Shown here one piece after another: positions 6,701 to 14,324 of a DNA stretch of 16,494 nt. Where the stretch lies: NCBI GenBank assembly GCA_047608145.1, contig JASGDC010000031.1, forward strand, positions 1 through 16,494. The letters run 5' to 3'. Origin of the DNA: JASGDC01 sp047608145. Its GTDB lineage: Bacteria; Actinomycetota; Actinomycetes; Actinomycetales; Micrococcaceae. Made by a program: the position numbers and the translations under genes. Every line of letters begins with the position of its first letter. Position 1 is the first letter of the stretch. The notes beneath the pieces are model-generated. The model did not search any database. It saw only the letters and a program-made list of their open reading frames with translations, and was not told the origin of the DNA.

Positions 6701-8041
6701 ATGAATAGTCAACAAGAGTATGTGCTACGCACAATCGCTGAACGTGATATTAAGTTTATTCGACTTTGGTTTACTGATGTAGTAGGTTCATTAAAATCGG
6801 TAGCGATTTCTCCTACGGAAGTCGAGGGAGCTTTTGAAGAAGGTATTGGCTTTGATGGTTCTTCAATCGAAGGGTTAGCTCGGATTTCAGAATCTGATAT
6901 GTTGGCTTTTCCAGATCCAGGAACATTCCAAGTATTGCCATGGCGCGGTAATCAGAATGAAACTGCTCGAATGTTTTGTGATATTAAGACTCCTGATGGG
7001 CTGCCAAGTGGTTCTGACCCGCGTAATGTATTACGTAAAACTCTTGATAAAGCTAGCAAGTTAGGATTTACGGTATTTTCGCACCCGGAAATTGAGTTTT
7101 ATTTATTAGAATCTAACAAGCTTGATGCAGATAATAAGCCAGTTCCGATAGATACAGCTGGCTACTTTGATCATGAGCCTTTTGGAGTGGCACAAGATTT
7201 TCGTTTTCATGCAGTTGAGATGCTCGAAGCAGTGGGTATCCCAGTGAAATTCTCTCATCATGAGGGTGGTCCAGGACAAAATGAAATTGATTTACGCTAT
7301 GCAGATTCTTTGACGATGGCTGATAGCGTGATGACTTTCCGCACAGTTATTAAAGAGTTAGCAACAATGCAAAATCGTTATGCGACATTCATGCCCAAAC
7401 CTTTTACTGGACATCCTGGTTCTGGAATGCATACCCACTTCTCACTTTTTGAAGGTAACATGAATGCTTTTTATGAAGAGGGCGCAGAGCATAATTTATC
7501 ACCGATAGCGAAGCATTTCTTAGCTGGAGTGTTAGAACATGCACCAGAGTTTACTGCCGTTACTAACCAATATGTAAACTCATATAAACGACTTTGGGGT
7601 GGTGGCGAAGCGCCTAACCATGTGAGTTGGGGGCATAATAACCGCTCCGCACTAGTTCGTGTTCCACTTAACAAGCCTGATAAGCATCAAAGTGCAAGGT
7701 TAGAGTATCGTGGGATGGACTCTGCTGCTAACCCATATTTAGCGTTTTCGATGATTATTGCTGCAGGCCTTAAAGGTATTGAGGAAGAGTATGAATTAGT
7801 CGAAGAAACTGAAGATAACATCTGGTATTTGACTCAAGGCGAGCGTAAGTCTCTAGAATTAAAACCATTGCCAATGACCTTGGAACATGCTTTAGTAAAA
7901 ATGGAAAAGTCAGAATTAGTAGCAGAGACCATGGGAGAAAAACTTTTTGATTATTTCCTACGAAACAAAAAATCTGAATGGACTGATTATCAAAAACAAG
8001 TTACTGAATTTGAACTAAAACGATTCTTAAACACTCTTTAA
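6701..8041 (+). CDS. glnA2: Glutamine synthetase, type I (GlnA2)
   Basis: It belongs to the family that joins ammonia to glutamate using ATP; in actinobacteria, GlnA2 is the secondary, usually non-essential enzyme. Landmarks are FDGSSIEG near residue 50, the HPEIEFYLL metal-site strand, HHEGGPGQNEI, the ATP/glutamate loop KPFTGHPGSGMHTH, NSYKRL and NRSALVRVP. At 446 residues it has the same length as M. tuberculosis GlnA2 and lacks the insertion of GlnA1. At the place of the adenylylation tyrosine it reads NIWYLT, with Trp375 aligned to that Tyr, so GlnE should not modify it. A Shine-Dalgarno (GAAAGG) fixes the start. glnE follows after 10 bases and must be cotranscribed. Confidence 0.93.
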   Translation: MNSQQEYVLRTIAERDIKFIRLWFTDVVGSLKSVAISPTEVEGAFEEGIGFDGSSIEGLARISESDMLAFPDPGTFQVLPWRGNQNETARMFCDIKTPDGLPSGSDPRNVLRKTLDKASKLGFTVFSHPEIEFYLLESNKLDADNKPVPIDTAGYFDHEPFGVAQDFRFHAVEMLEAVGIPVKFSHHEGGPGQNEIDLRYADSLTMADSVMTFRTVIKELATMQNRYATFMPKPFTGHPGSGMHTHFSLFEGNMNAFYEEGAEHNLSPIAKHFLAGVLEHAPEFTAVTNQYVNSYKRLWGGGEAPNHVSWGHNNRSALVRVPLNKPDKHQSARLEYRGMDSAANPYLAFSMIIAAGLKGIEEEYELVEETEDNIWYLTQGERKSLELKPLPMTLEHALVKMEKSELVAETMGEKLFDYFLRNKKSEWTDYQKQVTEFELKRFLNTL

Positions 8042-8051
8042 AGGTATTCCT

Positions 8052-10997
8052 ATGAAGTCGTTGATGCGTGCTGTAGGTGTCATTGATATCACTAGAGCAG
8101 AACGAGTATTGAATTATCCTGAATTTGCCGAAGCAAATTCAGAACTAATTTTGGATTCTTTACGTGATGTTGGAGATCCTGACGCGGCTCTTTGGGGCCT
8201 AATGCGAGTTTTAGAGTATGCGACTGAGTTACGTTCTTGGTTTACTGGTGATGAGTTAAGTGTTGCTTCAAAACGATTAGTTTATTTATTAGGGTTAAGT
8301 CACGGTTTTACTGATTGGTTAGTTCGTGATCCATATTTTATCAGTGAAGAATTAGCAAAAATTCCAGCAGAGTTTTTTGATTTGAAGCCGCTTCAATATC
8401 TTGAAAATATTGAAGCGTTAGCAAAGCAATATCCAGATGCAGCTGAAACAGTATTGTTACGTCGTGCTTATCGCCGCACAATAATGGCATTGGCTTTGCT
8501 TGATACGAAGTCTAAGATGAGTGATTCATTAGCCAAAGTTTCGGCACATTTGGCTGACTTAGCTGGTTTCGTTTTGCAAAAAGCCCTTGATATCGCCCAG
8601 CAAAAGTTTGATTGTGAAGTTCCATTGGCAGTTATTGCACTAGGTAAGTGTGGCGCTAGAGAGCTTAACTATCTATCAGATGTTGATGTGATGTATATCT
8701 TGGCTGATGATCAAGATGATGAGGTTTACCAACAAGCTACCAAAGTTGCACAAGAAGTAGGTAAAATTGTTTTTGGTCCAGGGATTGAACCGCCGCTTTT
8801 TGAAGTAGATACCGCACTGCGTCCCGAAGGTAAAGACGGCCCATTAGTACGCACGCTTGCATCTTGTAAAGAATATTACACGCAATGGGCACATCTTTGG
8901 GAATTTCAAGCGATGTTAAAAGCACGGTTTATTGCTGGAGCAGAAAAAGTTGGTAATGATTTTACTGATTTTATTGCAGATTTGGTTTGGAGCGCCTCAG
9001 AACGTGAAGGTTTCTTAGAATCAATTCGAAAGATGCGAGCACGAGTAGAAAGTCATATTCCAAAGTCTGAAAGTGACCGAGAATTAAAGCTTGGCATAGG
9101 TGGCTTACGTGATATTGAGTTTTCAGTTCAATTATTACAGTTAGTACATGGACGTACAGATGAGAGCTTGCGAGTGCGAGATACTTTGAGTGCACTAGAA
9201 GTCTTAACTACGCAAGGTTATATTGGGCGCGAAGATAGCAGTGAGTTTATTACTGCTTATAAATTTCTACGGGTTTTAGAACATGGTACCCAATTAATTA
9301 AAATGCAACGCACTCATCTACTACCTAAAGAGGAAAATAAGTTACGGCATCTTGCTCGATTAGTGCGTCATGAATTTCATGAAAAAAATAATGTGGCACT
9401 GGAAAATGAGTTAATAAAAACTTGGGAACAAGTTAAATTAAAAGTACGCACTATTTACCAGAAACTATTCTTTAAGCCCATTCTTACCGCACTTGTTAAG
9501 TTGTCTCATTCGGACTTGTCATTAAGTCATGCGGCTGTAGATGAGCGGTTGCGAGTTTTAGGTTATGAAAATCCAAAACAAGCTGTAGCACATATCAAAG
9601 CACTTACTCAAGGAGTAAATAGGGCAGCGAAGATTCAGCAACATCTGTTACCAGTATTTTTGCAGTGGTTTTCTGAAGGAGTTAATCCAGATAACGCTTT
9701 ACTTAACTTTAGACGATTGTCTGAAGCGTTAGGAGAGAGCCATTGGTATTTAAGGATGCTTCGTGACTCACCAGTAGCTGCAGAACGGATGGCTCGAATT
9801 GTCACACTTTCTAATTACACGACTTCGATGCTGGAGTTCTTACCAGAAGGTGTAGCTTGGCTTGATGATGATAAAGCTTTACAACCACGTGCAGCTAAAG
9901 ATATTGAGACTGAAATGCATAATATCGTTAAGCGCAACAAAACTACTGAAACTGCAGTGCGTCTTGTAAGGGGTACTTTTCAGCGTGAATTGTTGCGGTT
10001 AAGTATGATGGATACTTTGGCTACCATTACGCCTATCGCTTCAATGAAAGCACTATCCGAACTCTACTTCGTTTTTATTCGTGCGATGTACTCAATAACT
10101 GTGCGAGAAGTTGGCAATCCTAAAGCCCAGTTTGGAATTCTGGCTATGGGTAGACTAAGTGGACGCGAGCTAGTTTATGGCTCAGATGCAGATGTAATGT
10201 TTGTGTATGAACCTTTCCCTGAATATGAGGAATATGAAGCTAGCCAGTATGCTCTTGATATCGTAAATACTTTAAAGCGGTTCCTCAAACTATCAGTTGA
10301 GCCACCACTACCTGGCGAAAAGCTATTAGAACTTGATGCAAGGCTACGCCCTGAAGGTAAAGACGGGGCAATGGTTCGTAGCTTAGAATCTTATGCTAAT
10401 TATTATGAGAAATGGGCTAAGGAATGGGAATACCAAGCCTTATTGCGCTGTGCACCATTAGCTGGTGATGAGGCACTACTGGAAAAGTTTATTACTTTAA
10501 TAGATGAGTATCGTTATCCAGTAAAACCTACTCGGAAAGCTATAACTGAACTGCGTCGCATCAAAGCTAGAGTGGAGGCAGAACGATTACCGCGCAATGC
10601 AGACCCTAATCGGCATACTAAGCTTGGTAGAGGTAGCTTAAGCGATATTGAATGGCTAGCACAGCTAATCCAGTTTAAATTTGCCGGCAAAGATGAAGGT
10701 TATCGCATTCAAGACACTCTAGCGGTGTTTAATCATGCAGTTGATGTAAAGTTATTACCTGAACGTGATGCACAAAAATTAGCTGATTCTTGGTTGATAT
10801 GCTCCAAAGTTCGTTCTCGCATTAGGCTTTGGTCTGAGAAGAATAGTGATGTTTTACCAGACTATTCTAGTTCACTGGAAGCGATAGCTAGGCTTTGCGG
10901 TTGGCCTAGTGATAGTGTGCTCGAGTTTGAAGACTATTATCTCAAAACTACGCGTATTGGTCGTTTTTATTATGAGAAATGGTTTTATGATATTTAA
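8052..10997 (+). CDS. glnE: Glutamine synthetase adenylyltransferase/adenylyl-removing enzyme
   Basis: GlnE attaches AMP to, and removes it from, a tyrosine of GlnA1, switching it off when nitrogen is plentiful. Its 981 residues contain two nucleotidyltransferase halves. Near residue 196 is GKCGARELNYLSDVDVM, followed by LRPEGKDGPLVR and the EFQAMLKAR helix; near residue 698 is SGRELVYGSDADVM, followed by LRPEGKDGAMVR and EYQALLR. Both halves keep the Asp-x-Asp metal pair, so deadenylylation (N-terminal) and adenylylation (C-terminal) should be active. Each half also has a helical GlnD/PII-uridylyltransferase-like region (GIGGLRDIEF, GRGSLSDIEW). Its Shine-Dalgarno AAAGG overlaps the glnA2 stop region, suggesting coupled translation. 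It faces its likely substrate gene glnA1, which is convergent downstream. Confidence 0.96.
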   Translation: MKSLMRAVGVIDITRAERVLNYPEFAEANSELILDSLRDVGDPDAALWGLMRVLEYATELRSWFTGDELSVASKRLVYLLGLSHGFTDWLVRDPYFISEELAKIPAEFFDLKPLQYLENIEALAKQYPDAAETVLLRRAYRRTIMALALLDTKSKMSDSLAKVSAHLADLAGFVLQKALDIAQQKFDCEVPLAVIALGKCGARELNYLSDVDVMYILADDQDDEVYQQATKVAQEVGKIVFGPGIEPPLFEVDTALRPEGKDGPLVRTLASCKEYYTQWAHLWEFQAMLKARFIAGAEKVGNDFTDFIADLVWSASEREGFLESIRKMRARVESHIPKSESDRELKLGIGGLRDIEFSVQLLQLVHGRTDESLRVRDTLSALEVLTTQGYIGREDSSEFITAYKFLRVLEHGTQLIKMQRTHLLPKEENKLRHLARLVRHEFHEKNNVALENELIKTWEQVKLKVRTIYQKLFFKPILTALVKLSHSDLSLSHAAVDERLRVLGYENPKQAVAHIKALTQGVNRAAKIQQHLLPVFLQWFSEGVNPDNALLNFRRLSEALGESHWYLRMLRDSPVAAERMARIVTLSNYTTSMLEFLPEGVAWLDDDKALQPRAAKDIETEMHNIVKRNKTTETAVRLVRGTFQRELLRLSMMDTLATITPIASMKALSELYFVFIRAMYSITVREVGNPKAQFGILAMGRLSGRELVYGSDADVMFVYEPFPEYEEYEASQYALDIVNTLKRFLKLSVEPPLPGEKLLELDARLRPEGKDGAMVRSLESYANYYEKWAKEWEYQALLRCAPLAGDEALLEKFITLIDEYRYPVKPTRKAITELRRIKARVEAERLPRNADPNRHTKLGRGSLSDIEWLAQLIQFKFAGKDEGYRIQDTLAVFNHAVDVKLLPERDAQKLADSWLICSKVRSRIRLWSEKNSDVLPDYSSSLEAIARLCGWPSDSVLEFEDYYLKTTRIGRFYYEKWFYDI

Positions 10998-11020
10998 AAT
11001 TTAGCTAATCTTTTTAAGTT

Positions 11021-11082
11021 TGCCGTAAGTTTCAGCGCAAAGTATATGTTTCAACATACTGTTTATGCTGAAACTTACGGCA
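11021..11082. terminator. 16-bp perfect inverted repeat between glnE and glnA1
   Basis: TGCCGTAAGTTTCAGC (11021-11036) is exactly complementary to 11067-11082. The 30-base loop contains a smaller stem (AGTAT 11041-11045 with ATACT 11056-11060). It lies 24 bases after the glnE stop and probably ends that transcript. However, neither strand has a clean U-tract directly after the stem (TATTTGG on plus, AACTTAAAAA on minus), so it is not a textbook terminator. Confidence 0.6.
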
Positions 11083-11114
11083 TATTTGGTTGAAAATTTT
11101 GTTTTATTCAAAAA

Positions 11115-11145
11115 TGGGCTATCAAGCAAATTGCCTGATAGCCCA
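11115..11145 (-). terminator. Rho-independent terminator of glnA1
   Basis: TGGGCTATCA (11115-11124) pairs with TGATAGCCCA (11136-11145), ten perfect base pairs. The tip can pair further through GCAA/TTGC. On the minus strand the stem is followed by a T-run (11114 down to 11110). It is 17 bases past the glnA1 stop codon. Confidence 0.85.
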
Positions 11146-11162
11146 AATGATTAAAGAATAAA

Positions 11163-12587
11163 TTAGATGTTGTAGTACAAATCGAATTCGTATGGATGTG
11201 GACGTAGTGCTAGTGGTGCTAGCTCATTTTCACGTTTATAATCGATCCAAGTTTTAACTAGATCTTCAGTGAATACATCATTTTCCAATAGGAATTCGTG
11301 GTCTTCTTCTAGAGCTGCTAGTGCTTCCTCAAGATTAGCTGGAGCTTTTTGGATATCCTTAGCTTCCTCTGGAGGTAGCTCGTAAAGGTCTTTATCAATA
11401 GGTTCAGCAGGTTCAATACGGTTTTTAATGCCGTCAAGACCAGCCATCAGCTGAGCTGAGAATGCCAGGTATGGGTTAGCAGCAGCATCTGGAGCACGGA
11501 ACTCAATACGCTTTGCTTTCGGATTAGTACCAGTAATTGGGATACGAATACCAGCTGAACGGTTACCTTGAGAGTAAACCATGTTAACTGGAGCTTCGAA
11601 ACCTGGAACTAGACGATGGTAAGAGTTAACAGTCGGGTTAGTAAAGGCTAGTAGTGCAGAAGCATGCTTCAAAATACCACCGATATACCAACGAGCAGTA
11701 TCAGAAAGACCTGCATAACCTTTTTCATCGTAGAATAGCGGCTTGCCATTACGCCACAGTGACTGATGACAGTGCATACCAGAACCATTGTCATTAAAGA
11801 TTGGCTTTGGCATGAATGTTACTGAACGACCATTTGCCCATGCTACGTTCTTAATGATGTACTTGAACTTAAGCACATCATCAGCAGCTGTTAGCAAAGT
11901 GTCAAACTTGTAGTTGATTTCAGCCTGACCACCGGTACCAACCTCATGGTGTGAACGTTCAACTTCAAGACCAGAATTTTCTAGTTCAATACACATCTCA
12001 TCACGTAGATCAGCAAAATGATCTAGAGGAGTTACTGGGAAATAACCTCCTTTAAGTGGAGTTTTGTAACCGAGGTTACCGAACTCTTCTTTACGGGCTG
12101 TGTTCCAAACACCTTCTACTGAGTCAATCTGATAGAAACTAGTATTTTCTTTAGTCTCATAACGGACATCATCAAAGATGTAGAACTCAGCTTCTGGGGC
12201 AAAGAATGCAGTATCAGCAATTCCTGAAGATTTAAGGTATTCTTCAGCGCGCTGAGCAACACCACGTGGATCACGACCGTAAGGTTCACCAGTACGAGGG
12301 TTGTAGATTGAGAAGTTCATGTTTAATGTCTTCTCTACACGGAATGGGTCGAGGAATGCAGTCGTAGGATCTGGTAGTAATTGCATATCAGATTCTGCGA
12401 TTCCTTGGAAGCCACGGATAGAAGAACCGTCAAATAGCTGACCATTCTTGAAGAAATCTTCGTCCACTGTGCTTGCTGGAATATTAAAGTGTTGCTGTAC
12501 TCCAGGTAAATCTGTAAAACGAACGTCAACAAATTTAATATCTTCTTCTTTAAGGTATTCAATTACCTCTTTAGCATTTTTAAACAT
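11163..12587 (-). CDS. glnA1: Glutamine synthetase, type I-beta (GlnA1)
   Basis: This is the main ammonia-assimilating enzyme, forming glutamine as a dodecamer in the cytoplasm. It shows FDGSSIRGFQGI, the FFAPEAEFYIFD metal strand, HHEVGTGGQAEI, the DNGSGMHCHQS loop, NSYHRL and NRSAGIRIP. It has the longer form (474 residues; M. tuberculosis GlnA1 has 478). The adenylylation site DLYELPPEE is intact with Tyr402, so it is the expected target of the nearby GlnE. AAGGAAA stands eight bases before the ATG. The gene follows the DUF4191 gene by 27 bases, indicating an operon; the small RDD-family gene (Rv2219A) found between them in M. tuberculosis is absent. Its own terminator lies at 11115-11145. 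No GlnR or AmtR operator was identified. Confidence 0.96.
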   Translation of the reverse strand: MFKNAKEVIEYLKEEDIKFVDVRFTDLPGVQQHFNIPASTVDEDFFKNGQLFDGSSIRGFQGIAESDMQLLPDPTTAFLDPFRVEKTLNMNFSIYNPRTGEPYGRDPRGVAQRAEEYLKSSGIADTAFFAPEAEFYIFDDVRYETKENTSFYQIDSVEGVWNTARKEEFGNLGYKTPLKGGYFPVTPLDHFADLRDEMCIELENSGLEVERSHHEVGTGGQAEINYKFDTLLTAADDVLKFKYIIKNVAWANGRSVTFMPKPIFNDNGSGMHCHQSLWRNGKPLFYDEKGYAGLSDTARWYIGGILKHASALLAFTNPTVNSYHRLVPGFEAPVNMVYSQGNRSAGIRIPITGTNPKAKRIEFRAPDAAANPYLAFSAQLMAGLDGIKNRIEPAEPIDKDLYELPPEEAKDIQKAPANLEEALAALEEDHEFLLENDVFTEDLVKTWIDYKRENELAPLALRPHPYEFDLYYNI

Positions 12588-12614
12588 TAGCCCTATTTCC
12601 TTACTTGGCTAGTT

Positions 12615-13298
12615 TTAGCGCATCATTTTTCGGTTAGGACGAACCTTGTTAGGATCCATTCCTTTCGGGATAGGCAAAGCGTTACGTTGCAACGAACTTA
12701 GCCTAGAGGCTACTGCAGTTACTTCGGCTGAAGTAAGTGTTTTCTTCAACTTGTTAACTGTACCAGCTGCCTTGTTCAAAGGTACTTGACCTTCTTGGTT
12801 ACCAGTTTGCACTAAATGAATCGGAACACTTGGGACTACACGCTGTGTTTTTAATTTTTCTTTACTAAGTAATTTCTTCGCACGGTGTGGTGGCCCCTCA
12901 CTAATTAAGACAACCCCAGGCCTACCGATAGCACGGAAAACCACATCTTTAGAGCGTGAATCTACTGCAACAGGTTGTTCTTCGGTAATCCATTTTTTGT
13001 TAAGGGAAGACAAAATTGCACCAGCAGCACCAGGCTGTCCTTCAATCTGTTTGAAAGCATGTTTCTCTGCTACTCGAGATAGGAAAATCATATCTAGTAG
13101 TAGTGCTAATGGGATACTGATAAGAAAACCAGTAAGTAGGTTTGATAATGCAGTAACAATAGCAGTAACTACAACTATAGTTACGATAAAAATTAATGCT
13201 AACCATAGCGGAGTTTTTGGGTCGCCATCTTTAGCAATTTTGTATGCTTGCTTGATATTTTGCCAATATCCAGGTTTTGATGTTTCATTCTTTGCCAT
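12615..13298 (-). CDS. DUF4191 family membrane protein
   Basis: This is an actinobacterial protein of unknown function, equivalent in position and appearance to M. tuberculosis Rv2219. A short polar N-terminus is followed by two membrane helices (about residues 31-49 and 53-73). A cytoplasmic or periplasmic domain then carries the family stretch FRAIGRPGVVLISEGPP, and the C-terminus is very basic, ending in PNRKMMR. Length (227 residues) is typical. It is the first gene of an operon with glnA1, a linkage kept widely in actinobacteria, but no functional tie to glutamine synthesis is known. No Shine-Dalgarno is visible; the minus-strand TAAAAT at 13314-13309 would give a leader of only about four bases. 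Confidence 0.85.
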   Translation of the reverse strand: MAKNETSKPGYWQNIKQAYKIAKDGDPKTPLWLALIFIVTIVVVTAIVTALSNLLTGFLISIPLALLLDMIFLSRVAEKHAFKQIEGQPGAAGAILSSLNKKWITEEQPVAVDSRSKDVVFRAIGRPGVVLISEGPPHRAKKLLSKEKLKTQRVVPSVPIHLVQTGNQEGQVPLNKAAGTVNKLKKTLTSAEVTAVASRLSSLQRNALPIPKGMDPNKVRPNRKMMR

Positions 13299-13322
13299 AA
13301 TATCTATAATTTTACATGGTTT

Positions 13323-13331
13323 TGTGGATAA
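13323..13331 (-). promoter_or_regulatory. Second perfect DnaA box consensus TTATCCACA
   Basis: The minus strand reads TTATCCACA exactly, within the 70-base divergent region between the DUF4191 gene and the broken pseudokinase. It shares TGTGGATAACTTC, 13 bases, with the site at 5678-5690, also between divergent genes. Its function is unproven. Confidence 0.45.
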
Positions 13332-13356
13332 CTTCTCCTAGATTTATCAAAACTGT

Positions 13357-13368
13357 TAACCTAACGAA
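13357..13368 (+). promoter_or_regulatory. Possible promoter of the pseudokinase gene
   Basis: TAACCT (13357-13362) keeps the TA...T core of a -10 box and ends seven bases before the A of the ATG at 13369, the same geometry as at nrdR, nadE and the GNAT gene. The -35 position (13334-13339, TCTCCT) is poor. No Shine-Dalgarno is present. Confidence 0.35.
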
Positions 13369-14324
13369 ATGAGTTACCTATATTTAAGGTCTTTTCCACA
13401 TTGTGAGTCTTTTATTTTCCGCGAAGAGATAAAGACAAATAATGGAGAAGATAGTTGGTTTGCCTTTAATAAAATCACTCAAAGTACAGTACGAGTGGAT
13501 CTTGTTAAAGCTGCGTTGCCTTACAAAATTTTAAAAGCTGAGTTACAAAAAGCTTATGAACTCACTGCCACAAATATTCACGGTATTGAATTAGGACCGA
13601 TGGTTTATTATCGAAAGAATTCGTATTCTTCAATTTTACGTAAACATGTTCCAGGTAATATTCTAAGTGAAATACTTGAACAAAACGTGGCTAACTATGG
13701 GAAGGCTTTTCATTTTATTGAATTAGCAATTCCATTGTTAGTTGAGATTCATAAACTGGCTTGCAGCATGGTTACCTTAATTCCGATTCTTTTGTTTTTG
13801 ATGGGGAAGCGTTGCATATAACAGATCTCTGGAAAGGTTATTTATTTAATGAAGATGATGCTTCTCCTAAGTCAGATTTAGTCAGTGTGGCAAAATTAGC
13901 TTGGCAATTAGCTACTGGTTGTGTATATTTACCAGATTTTGGTGCTGCAGATTTTACGCTAGCTACGGGAGCTGCAAAAGAAGACGCTGAATTTTTAATA
14001 AAAATTCTACGAAGGAAAGAAGATAACTTAGCTTATATTTAGCGGCAAGCTCATAAAATTGCCAGTAACGCAGTTAAAGAGCGGAAATTAATGGATTCAT
14101 TGCAAGAATCCAAGACAATGACCTTGAATCTAGTCGATAGCCAATCACAAATATGTAGGGAGGAGCTACCTACAAAAGATATTGACAGAGTTACTGAACC
14201 ACCAATAGATGGCTACAGTTTGCTAAAAACTCAAAAAGGGCAGTTTGTTGAAATTATTAAAAAACTAAGTGCTCTAGTATTTTCATTAACTTCGTTAGCT
14301 TTTGGTACGGCTTTATTAATCTGA
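13369..14324 (+). pseudogene. Broken protein-kinase-like (pseudokinase) membrane protein
   Basis: Three pieces form one kinase-like gene. The first frame (13369-13821) gives the N-lobe: SWFAFNKITQSTVRVDLVKA resembles the beta2-beta3 region, and VPGNILSEIL the hinge and following helix. It loses homology after LVEIHKLA. The next frame, from 13761, continues with QHGYLNSDSFVFDGEALHITDLW, matching a kinase catalytic loop and DFG region, then SDLVSVAKLAWQLATG, matching subdomain IX. One missing base between about 13759 and 13767 rejoins them and restores the usual five residues between the two histidines. A TAG at 14040-14042 breaks the frame again; the same frame continues to 14324 and ends in a membrane helix (LSALVFSLTSLAFGTALLI). 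The catalytic Asp is Tyr (HGYLN) and DFG is DLW, so even the intact form was a pseudokinase. It abuts the convergent epimerase with no spacer. Confidence 0.7.

Noticed and set aside
13741..13775. Programmed ribosomal frameshift in the pseudokinase
   Set aside because: No slippery heptamer or downstream stem is visible, and a second lesion (TAG at 14040) would still end translation.
13761..14042. Separate small gene starting at TTG 13761
   Set aside because: Its first residues continue a kinase catalytic loop whose N-lobe is in the preceding frame; it is a fragment of the pseudogene, not an independent gene.
14091..14324. Separate small membrane protein gene
   Set aside because: It is in the same frame as the preceding fragment, which differs only by a TAG, and has no promoter or ribosome site of its own; treated as the C-terminus of the pseudokinase.
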